From contig QKII01000329.1 in NCBI GenBank assembly GCA_003249625.1, positions 1 through 5,575 of the forward strand: a stretch of 5,575 nt of DNA, given 5' to 3'. Positions 1 through 5,575 of this stretch are shown here, piece by piece. Numbering within the stretch: the stretch's first letter is position 1; the number at the start of each line of letters is the position of its first letter. The position numbers were made by a program, and so were the translations under genes. The notes beneath the pieces were generated by a model. It searched no databases. It saw only the letters and a list, made by a program, of their open reading frames with translations, and had not been told where the DNA came from. The DNA comes from Propionivibrio sp. (lineage in GTDB: Bacteria > Pseudomonadota > Gammaproteobacteria > Burkholderiales > Rhodocyclaceae).

Positions 1-219
1 GTCGCTGCCCAGCACCGCACTGTGGAATGCCTTCAGTTGCACGTTGTTGTTGGTGTATTTGCCCACCAGTTCAACAAACTTGTTCATCGCCGCCGCCTGC
101 GGGTGCGATTCCGGCATCGCGTGACCTACCTTGCCGCTGATCGCGGCCAAGGCGGTGCCTGCCGACAACATTCCCAAAGCACCAACCACCAACATCTTCT
201 TCAATGCAAACGCTTTCAT
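1..219 (-). CDS. TRAP transporter periplasmic substrate-binding protein, DctP family (N-terminal 73 residues, cut by window edge)
   Basis: This protein would capture an organic acid in the periplasm and hand it to the DctQ/DctM membrane subunits of a TRAP transporter. Only residues 1-73 are visible. Residues 1-26 form a Sec signal peptide: basic start (K2, K7, K8), hydrophobic core from about 9 to 20, then an Ala-rich end (GTALAA) with likely cleavage at 25/26. The mature start matches the DctP family opening: a strand with GHAMPESHP at 32-40, an amphipathic helix (MNKFVELVGKYT, 45-56), then a strand leading to LGSD at 70-73, the usual 'LGsE' position. The start is chosen by a strong GAGGAG six bases upstream. 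The gene lies 48 bp downstream of the regulator on the same strand, with a T-rich spacer and no convincing terminator hairpin, so the two may be co-transcribed. Family assignment is good; the ligand is unknown, and DctQ/DctM would be expected beyond the left edge. Confidence 0.85.
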   Translation of the reverse strand, partial: MKAFALKKMLVVGALGMLSAGTALAAISGKVGHAMPESHPQAAAMNKFVELVGKYTNNNVQLKAFHSAVLGSD

Positions 220-225
220 CTGTGA

Positions 226-231
226 CTCCTC
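226..231 (-). promoter_or_regulatory. Ribosome binding site of the TRAP binding-protein gene
   Basis: On the minus strand GAGGAG lies six bases before the ATG at 219. It is a near-ideal Shine-Dalgarno, clearly stronger than that of the regulator gene upstream. This would allow high synthesis of the binding protein even if both are read from one transcript. Confidence 0.75.
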
Positions 232-267
232 GTAATGAAAAAAACAAACCACTGGACCAACGAAAAA

Positions 268-975
268 TTAGCTGCCAGCTTCTTCTGCCCTCTCGAGGCT
301 GGCAATCGCGCGGCTCGCCGTGCGGGTCACCATGCGTCGAGAGGCTTCCTCCGCCGCTTCCGGGTTCTTGCGCCGGATAGCGTCAAAAAGATCTTGATGC
401 TCCTTGACGGTGAGCTCCATGTGCTCAGGTCCCGTCTGGAACGTGATGTCGAAAATCGCTCGCTGTAACGCGCCAACGGCGTCGCTCAACTGCTGGATGA
501 CCAGATTGCGCGAGGCAACCAGTACCGCGTGATGAAACATGATGTCCGCCTCATGAAAAACCGGCAGGTTCTTCAGATTGGCAGCCATCTGATTGAAATT
601 CGCTTCAATTTCCACCAGATCGACGGCGGTCGCCCGCTCTGCGGCCCAACGCGAGATGGTCGGCTCGATCAGGCTGCGCACTTCGATCAGGGAACGCACC
701 AGCGAAGGATTCGCCCCTTTTTCGAGCACCCACTCCAGCACGTCCGCATCGAGATAGTTCCATTGCTCAGACGGCATGACAAACAGCCCGCGATGGCGTT
801 GCGCATCGATGAGCCGCTTTGTCGACAACACCTTGATGACCTCGCGCATGACGTTACGCGAGGTATCGAAACGCTCGCACAACTCGCTTTCGGAGGGCAG
901 CGCCGACCCTGGGGCGAACTCGCACTGGGCAATCTGCTTGCCGAACAGGCGTGTCAGTCGATCCGTCTTGGTCAT
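268..975 (-). CDS. GntR-family transcriptional regulator, FadR subfamily (FCD domain)
   Basis: A 235-residue cytoplasmic DNA-binding regulator of the kind that responds to organic or sugar acids. Residues about 5-68 form the winged helix-turn-helix: FAPGSALPSESELCERF (20-36) matches the PG..LPSE.ELA signature, the recognition helix is near SRNVMREVIKVL (39-50), and the wing ends in HRGLFV (61-66). The FCD ligand domain covers about 75-230, with EVRSLIEP (98-105), D144 and H148 in ADIMFHHAV, and H193 in KEHQDLFDAI. FCD domains usually bind a metal through one Asp and three His. The fourth ligand, normally 22 residues after the EH histidine, is M215 here, so the metal site looks incomplete. The ATG at 975 is the only plausible start, because no start codon precedes it before an in-frame stop near 1045. 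Its ribosome site (GAGAGAGGG) sits far upstream, about 11 bases away. It diverges from the dehydratase and precedes the TRAP gene, so it probably controls both. Subfamily is sure; the effector is unknown. Confidence 0.92.
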   Translation of the reverse strand: MTKTDRLTRLFGKQIAQCEFAPGSALPSESELCERFDTSRNVMREVIKVLSTKRLIDAQRHRGLFVMPSEQWNYLDADVLEWVLEKGANPSLVRSLIEVRSLIEPTISRWAAERATAVDLVEIEANFNQMAANLKNLPVFHEADIMFHHAVLVASRNLVIQQLSDAVGALQRAIFDITFQTGPEHMELTVKEHQDLFDAIRRKNPEAAEEASRRMVTRTASRAIASLERAEEAGS

Positions 976-1003
976 ATCCGTTGCATCCCTCTCTCGATCA
1001 ATC

Positions 1004-1037
1004 TTGGTTTTGGTTTTTGTTTTGGTTTTTTTAGTTT
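1004..1037. repeat. Low-complexity T/G tract (A/C-rich leader of the regulator transcript)
   Basis: The plus strand here is almost entirely T and G, built from irregular GGTTTT units with a run of seven T. If the regulator promoter lies near 1067-1095, this tract becomes part of the regulator mRNA 5' leader, read as ACC, AAA and ACA triplets with almost no G or U. Such a leader would be unstructured and could bind Hfq or favour ribosome loading. The base composition is seen directly; any function is inference. Confidence 0.6.
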
Positions 1038-1066
1038 GTCACCACCTATGGGACAAAGTCAACACA

Positions 1067-1095
1067 ATTGTAGTACAAACTATAAACACTGTATT
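1067..1095 (-). promoter_or_regulatory. Candidate promoter for the regulator (and possibly the TRAP genes)
   Basis: On the minus strand, TACAAT at 1072-1067 matches the sigma-70 -10 consensus at five of six positions. Seventeen bases upstream a weak -35, AATACA, covers 1095-1090. The -10 overlaps the left operator-like palindrome and the -35 overlaps the right one, as expected for an autoregulated GntR gene. An alternative -35, TTGACT at 1062-1057, is better but has no good -10 at the right distance. This assignment is tentative. Confidence 0.35.
1068..1078. promoter_or_regulatory. FadR-type GntR operator-like palindrome, site 1
   Basis: TTGTAGTACAA is a perfect dyad (TTGTA-G-TACAA) and fits the TNGTNNNACNA pattern known for FadR-subfamily GntR regulators at every fixed position. 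It lies in the intergenic region upstream of an FCD-type GntR gene, which is the likely binder. The palindrome is directly visible; binding is inferred. Confidence 0.7.
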
Positions 1096-1100
1096 ACAAT
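1072..1100 (+). promoter_or_regulatory. Candidate promoter for the dehydratase gene
   Basis: TACAAT at 1095-1100 matches the sigma-70 -10 at five of six positions, with a weak AGTACA at 1072-1077 seventeen bases upstream. The -10 is overlapped by operator-like site 2 and the -35 by site 1, so a bound regulator would block polymerase. The predicted transcript would start near 1107 and have a leader of about 73 bases. TATAAA at 1081-1086 is a rival -10 without a recognisable -35. Confidence 0.35.
1089..1099. promoter_or_regulatory. FadR-type GntR operator-like palindrome, site 2
   Basis: CTGTATTACAA contains a perfect nine-base dyad (TGTA-T-TACA). It fits TNGTNNNACNA except that the first base is C instead of T. 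Its centre (1094) is exactly 21 bp from that of site 1 (1073), two helical turns, which places two regulator dimers on the same face of the DNA. Confidence 0.6.
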
Positions 1101-1120
1101 AAACGTCGTTAGCCGCTACA

Positions 1121-1142
1121 ATCAGCGCCCGATCAGCGCCCG
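1121..1142. repeat. Perfect 11-bp tandem duplication in the dehydratase leader
   Basis: ATCAGCGCCCG occurs twice back to back (1121-1131 and 1132-1142), followed by AT, the start of a third unit. It lies between the candidate promoter and the ribosome site of the dehydratase gene. It looks like a recent slippage duplication; no function is evident. Confidence 0.85.
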
Positions 1143-1169
1143 ATTCCACCACGCCGCCACTCTGCGAAT

Positions 1170-1173
1170 GGAG
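1170..1173 (+). promoter_or_regulatory. Ribosome binding site deciding the dehydratase start
   Basis: GGAG is followed by six bases and then the ATG at 1180. An in-frame ATG at 1168 has no purine-rich site in front of it, and the reading frame stays open far upstream only as an antisense shadow of the regulator gene. The site therefore favours ATG 1180 as the true start. Confidence 0.6.
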
Positions 1174-1179
1174 CCACCC

Positions 1180-3360
1180 ATGACCCCCACCTCCCCCATC
1201 AATCCAGAATTTGCCGACCTTTTCGTTAACGAAGCGCTGAATCCCTATCGCGCCTGTATTCAGGGATTGGCCAACGAACCTTGCACGGTCCAGGCACTGT
1301 TGAAACGTGCACATGATTTCCTGCACGACGAAGCCGACTACCTGGGATTAGGTGACATCTCGCAAACGGCTATCGTCGAGCGCCTGGTCGCGAACCGGCC
1401 TCGCGTTTGCGTCATCCAGGGATCGGCCGATCACCCCGCCCACCTTTTTGACCATGAACACACCCTGCGCGCAGCGGCACGCATCTGGCAAAACGGCGGC
1501 GTACCCTTCACCTTCGGCATCCCGGTCATCTGCGACGGCACCGCACAGAGCAACATCGGCCAAAGCTACTCGCTGGCCTCGCGCAACCACACGGCGATGG
1601 CGGTGAACATCAATTTCGAAGGGCACAGCTACCACGCCGCCTACGTGATCTCCGGCTGCGACAAGACGCCGACAGGCATTCTTTCCGGTCTCGCCGCCGC
1701 TGACCGCGCCCGCCGCGAACCCGAGCGCGGCAGTGCGCCCGCCTGGGCGGTTTTCGTTCCGGCACATGTACTCAAGGGTGGCAGCATCCCGAAGAGCACG
1801 CGCAAGAAACTTCAGGACATCCAGGACGCAGCCCGCGCCGCCGGCGACCCGCAACTCGCCGACGATATCGAGGAGAACTGCCACTACATCCTGCAATGCT
1901 CGTCCGACGAGGCATTCCTCGGCATGCTAACCCGTGCCGTCGAACAACACCTGGTCGACCAACCCGCCGCTGACGCAATCCTCAACGAACTCGCCGCGGC
2001 CACCTGCGACGACAAGGGCGGCATCTGCGCCTTCAACGGCACAGGCAACTCGTCGCGGACGCTGGTCTCCGCGCTCGGCTTTGTGCCGGAAGGCTCCGAA
2101 CTGCTGGTGGACGAAGCACCGACCGCACTGGTCGCCCGCAACGTCGACCAACTGTTCCGCATGATCAACAAGCCCGAATACGCCGTCTGCGAAATCCTCA
2201 AGCACAACTACGGTAACGCCGTACGCATCCATAACGCCACCGGCAGTTCCAGCAATCTGATGCTGCACATGCCCTGCGTGATGCGCCACGCCGGCTTTGA
2301 CGTCTCGCTTTTCGACTACGAGAAGATCCGCAACGCCCATCCGGTACCGGACATCTTCGCGCACAGTCTCACGGAAGGTCGCGACACCTTCGTCCTTGCC
2401 GAACAGGCACGCGCCGGCATGCATCACGGCATGACCAGCCTGTACAAGGTGCTCAAGGATCTCAACGTGCCGATGAACTGGGACGCCCCGACCGTCACCG
2501 GCAAGACATGGGGCGAGCGCATCGCCGCGATTCCGGAGGCCGTCTCGCCAGCACTGCCGCAGGAGCGCTCCGTGATCCGCATCAAGCCGATCCGTGACAT
2601 CTCGGGCACCGACATCATGCGCGGCAATTTCTTCTCGTCCTGCACGCTCAAGGTCGCCGGCATGTCCACCGACTCCTACAACCGCTTCAATGGCAAGGTT
2701 TTCCTGGTGCGGTATTACGAGAACGAAACGCTCTGTACGAACGACTTGCGCTCAAGCAATCTGGTCGACACGCTGTGCAAGATGCCCGAACTCACCCCGG
2801 AGATACTGGCCGCCTTCCGCAAGTTCAACAATGCACCGGCCGATGAAGACGTCCTGACGATGGTGAACAACGGCACACTGGCGTTCGCCTTCGTCATCGC
2901 CGGGCAGGGGCCGAAAGCTTTTGGCATGCCGGAAATGTTCGCACCGAGCCAGTACCTGAAGCACCACGGCGTAGTCGAACGCACCTCCGTGATGATCACC
3001 GACGGCCGCTATTCGGGCGTCACCAAGGGTGCCTGCGTCGGCCACATGGTTCCCGAAGTCTTCGAGGGCGGCGGCATCGGCACATTGATGAGCGGCGACC
3101 TGTTGTGGATACGCCTCACCGACCGGCGTATTGACCTGATCGACAAGGAAGGCTTCCTGAACGGCAATGTAATGCCACGCGAGGGCGCCCCCTTCGAGGA
3201 ACGCAAGGAACTACTGAGAAGCCGCCAGGCGATGATCGAGAAGCGCCAGCGGCAGGTCGCCGCGTGTAACTTGCTCGACAACGTTTCAAATGCCGAATTC
3301 GGTGTCGTACCGATGGCAGTCCACCGCCGTGCAACGATTCCGTGGTCGTTCCCTTACTGA
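1180..3360 (+). CDS. IlvD/Edd-family Fe-S dehydratase, divergent long form (substrate unknown, probably a sugar or hydroxy acid)
   Basis: A 726-residue cytoplasmic enzyme of the family that removes water from 2,3-dihydroxy acids (dihydroxy-acid, phosphogluconate and aldonate dehydratases). Visible landmarks: GGVPF (106-110), CDG with D119, SGCDKTPTG with cluster ligand C160 and metal-site D161/K162, GGICAFNGTGNSS with C283, TGSSSNLMLHMP (354-365), TVTGKTWGE (438-446), GNFFSSCTLK (482-491), QGPKAFGMPE (576-585), and ITDGRYSG (606-613), whose S612 is at the position of the IlvD catalytic serine. The third IlvD cluster cysteine ('TPCN') aligns to HPAH (85-88), so it is absent, as in Edd. The Glu of 'RYEGP' is Q576, also Edd-like, whereas 606-640 is IlvD-like. 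The protein exceeds E. coli IlvD (616) and Edd (603): the C160-C283 spacing is about 50 residues longer, and 482-577 about 40 longer. Divergent from the regulator. A biosynthetic IlvD role is unlikely given the context and missing cysteine. Family sure, substrate not. Confidence 0.9.
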   Translation: MTPTSPINPEFADLFVNEALNPYRACIQGLANEPCTVQALLKRAHDFLHDEADYLGLGDISQTAIVERLVANRPRVCVIQGSADHPAHLFDHEHTLRAAARIWQNGGVPFTFGIPVICDGTAQSNIGQSYSLASRNHTAMAVNINFEGHSYHAAYVISGCDKTPTGILSGLAAADRARREPERGSAPAWAVFVPAHVLKGGSIPKSTRKKLQDIQDAARAAGDPQLADDIEENCHYILQCSSDEAFLGMLTRAVEQHLVDQPAADAILNELAAATCDDKGGICAFNGTGNSSRTLVSALGFVPEGSELLVDEAPTALVARNVDQLFRMINKPEYAVCEILKHNYGNAVRIHNATGSSSNLMLHMPCVMRHAGFDVSLFDYEKIRNAHPVPDIFAHSLTEGRDTFVLAEQARAGMHHGMTSLYKVLKDLNVPMNWDAPTVTGKTWGERIAAIPEAVSPALPQERSVIRIKPIRDISGTDIMRGNFFSSCTLKVAGMSTDSYNRFNGKVFLVRYYENETLCTNDLRSSNLVDTLCKMPELTPEILAAFRKFNNAPADEDVLTMVNNGTLAFAFVIAGQGPKAFGMPEMFAPSQYLKHHGVVERTSVMITDGRYSGVTKGACVGHMVPEVFEGGGIGTLMSGDLLWIRLTDRRIDLIDKEGFLNGNVMPREGAPFEERKELLRSRQAMIEKRQRQVAACNLLDNVSNAEFGVVPMAVHRRATIPWSFPY

Positions 3361-3366
3361 TATTCC

Positions 3367-3395
3367 AATTACCCCGGTGACTCACCGGGGTAATT
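3367..3395. terminator. Bidirectional intrinsic-type terminator between convergent dehydratase and proB genes
   Basis: A perfect 13-bp inverted repeat (AATTACCCCGGTG and its complement) encloses a 3-base ACT loop, in the 43 bp between the stop codons at 3360 and 3404. The stem has a GC-rich centre and A/T-rich ends, so each strand's hairpin ends in a short AAUU. True U-tracts are lacking on both sides. The position and symmetry fit one shared terminator serving both strands. Confidence 0.8.
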
Positions 3396-3403
3396 TCGCT
3401 GAA

Positions 3404-4528
3404 TCAGCAGACGACCAGGTTGTCGCGATGGATCATCTCGGGCTCATCGAGATAGCCCAGGATGTCCTCGATTTCACAACTGGCGTGACGAGCGATGCGC
3501 CGTGCATCGCTGCTACCGTAGTTGATCAGGCCGCGCGCCACGTCCTGCCCGAGCACTGAAACACAGGCCACGGCTGCTCCGCGCTCGAATTCGCCCTGCA
3601 CTTCGACGACACCGATCGGCAGCAGGCTTTTCCCTTCGCCGAGCGCCTTGACCGCGCCATCATCGAGCACCAATCGGCCGTTGAGTTGCAGGTGATCGGC
3701 CAGCCACTGTTTGCGCGCGTTAAGCGTCTGCATTTCCGAGACCAGCAGCGTACCGACCGACTCACCACGAGCCAGGCGCGGCATCACGTCACGCTCCCGC
3801 CCGCTGGCAATCACCGTGTGCGCACCGCTATTGGCCGCCCTCTTGGCAGCGATCACCTTGGTGATCATGCCGCCGGTGCCGATGCGTGTGCCGGCGCCGC
3901 CAGCCATCGCTTCGAGCGCCGGATCACCGGCCTGCGCCTCCGAAATCAGCGTTGCCTGCGGATCCTTGCGCGGGTCGGCCGTGTACAACCCCTGCTGGTC
4001 GGTCAAGATCACCAGGCAATCAGCCTCCACCAGATTAGCCACCAGCGCCCCGAGCGTATCGTTGTCGCCGAATTTGATTTCGTCGGTGATCACCGTGTCG
4101 TTTTCGTTGATGATCGGCACCACGCCAAGCGACAGCAGCGTCGTCAGCGTCGAGCGTGCATTGAGATACCGCTTGCGGTCGGCCAGATCTTCGTGCGTCA
4201 GCAGCACTTGCGCCGTATGCAGGCCGTAGGCCGAAAACGCGCTTTCATAGACCTGCACCAGCCCCATCTGCCCGACGGCGGCGCACGCCTGCAAATCATG
4301 CACGGCACTCGGCCGTTTCACCCACCCCAGCCGCTGCATGCCACAGGCGATCGCGCCGGAGGAAACCAGCACGACCTCCCTACCCTGCCCGCGCAGTTCG
4401 GCGATCTGCCTCGCCCACTCGCGAATGGCCACCGTATCAAGCCCTTCGCCATTGTTGGTCACCAGCGCCGAGCCGACCTTGACGACCAGTCGTTTAGCCT
4501 CGGCGATGCGTGTCACGTCCATAACCAT
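3404..4528 (-). CDS. proB: Glutamate 5-kinase (proline biosynthesis)
   Basis: ProB phosphorylates L-glutamate with ATP to gamma-glutamyl phosphate, the first and feedback-controlled step of proline synthesis in the cytoplasm. The 374-residue product is full length (E. coli 367). The amino-acid kinase domain spans about 10-260: VVKVGSALV (15-23), SSGAI (56-60), NENDTV (141-146), FGDND (153-157), [12 protein letters not shown] (176-187) and GTGGMITK (217-224). A C-terminal PUA domain covers about 283-360, with GVVEVQGEF and [16 protein letters not shown]114 and E150 correspond to E. coli D107 and E143, implicated in proline inhibition, so feedback control is probably kept. The gene starts 8 bases after the obgE stop with no clear ribosome site, only an A-run, so it probably depends on coupled translation; a second ATG at 4522 (MDVTRI) is an alternative start. 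proA is not in the window. The obgE-proB order is familiar in betaproteobacteria. Confidence 0.97.
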   Translation of the reverse strand: MVMDVTRIAEAKRLVVKVGSALVTNNGEGLDTVAIREWARQIAELRGQGREVVLVSSGAIACGMQRLGWVKRPSAVHDLQACAAVGQMGLVQVYESAFSAYGLHTAQVLLTHEDLADRKRYLNARSTLTTLLSLGVVPIINENDTVITDEIKFGDNDTLGALVANLVEADCLVILTDQQGLYTADPRKDPQATLISEAQAGDPALEAMAGGAGTRIGTGGMITKVIAAKRAANSGAHTVIASGRERDVMPRLARGESVGTLLVSEMQTLNARKQWLADHLQLNGRLVLDDGAVKALGEGKSLLPIGVVEVQGEFERGAAVACVSVLGQDVARGLINYGSSDARRIARHASCEIEDILGYLDEPEMIHRDNLVVC

Positions 4529-4536
4529 TTTTTTTC

Positions 4537-5575
<1,039 letters not shown>

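Noticed and set aside
220..267. Possible terminator between the regulator and the TRAP gene, because of a T7 run on the minus strand.
   Set aside because: The sequence before the T-run forms only tiny overlapping dyads (TGGTCCA, CCAGTGG) without a stable stem and loop.
1004..1037. Possible G-quadruplex in the GG/TTTT tract.
   Set aside because: Only three GG doublets are present, so even a two-layer quadruplex lacks its fourth strand.
529..1179. Long open extension of the dehydratase frame upstream of ATG 1180, to 529.
   Set aside because: It runs antisense through the GntR regulator and the divergent promoter region. The dehydratase fold needs none of it, and a ribosome site supports ATG 1180.
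1348..2427. Several minus-strand open frames of 107-182 codons opposite the dehydratase.
   Set aside because: They are composition shadows of a real GC-rich gene, with no motifs or ribosome sites that set them apart.
1180..3360. Calling the dehydratase biosynthetic ilvD or edd.
   Set aside because: It lacks the third IlvD cysteine, is over 100 residues too long for either, and sits with a TRAP gene and an FCD regulator, not with branched-chain or Entner-Doudoroff genes.

Overview
The window is GC-rich with high third-position GC and has a Gram-negative, proteobacterial look. The obgE-proB pairing, a TRAP-type binding protein and an FCD-type GntR regulator together suggest a betaproteobacterium (Rhodocyclales/Burkholderiales-like). 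That placement is inference from gene order and protein character, not from a search.

Layout. (1) On the minus strand, 1-219 is the start of a TRAP transporter periplasmic binding protein (DctP family) that runs off the left edge, and 268-975 is an FCD-type GntR regulator just upstream of it. (2) 976-1179 is a divergent control region. It carries two FadR-type palindromes whose centres lie 21 bp apart, overlapping promoter-like elements, an 11-bp tandem duplication and an A/C-rich leader for the regulator. (3) On the plus strand, 1180-3360 encodes a 726-residue, divergent and unusually long IlvD/Edd-family dehydratase. (4) A 29-nt perfect hairpin at 3367-3395 separates this gene from a convergent housekeeping operon. 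(5) On the minus strand, obgE (4537 to beyond 5575, missing about 15 N-terminal residues) is followed after 8 nt by proB (3404-4528).

How it fits together. The left 3.4 kb reads as a small catabolic module. A TRAP system would import an organic or sugar acid, an FCD regulator would sense it or a breakdown product, and an Fe-S dehydratase would act on the polyhydroxy acid. The regulator probably controls both directions from the shared intergenic region. The substrate cannot be read from the sequence. The dehydratase mixes IlvD-like and Edd-like signatures and carries two sizeable insertions, so it is the most unusual element here. The right 2.2 kb is conserved core genome: the ribosome-associated GTPase ObgE and the first enzyme of proline synthesis. 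There are no RNA genes, insertion sequences or CRISPR arrays that I can see, and no gene-free stretch longer than about 204 bp.
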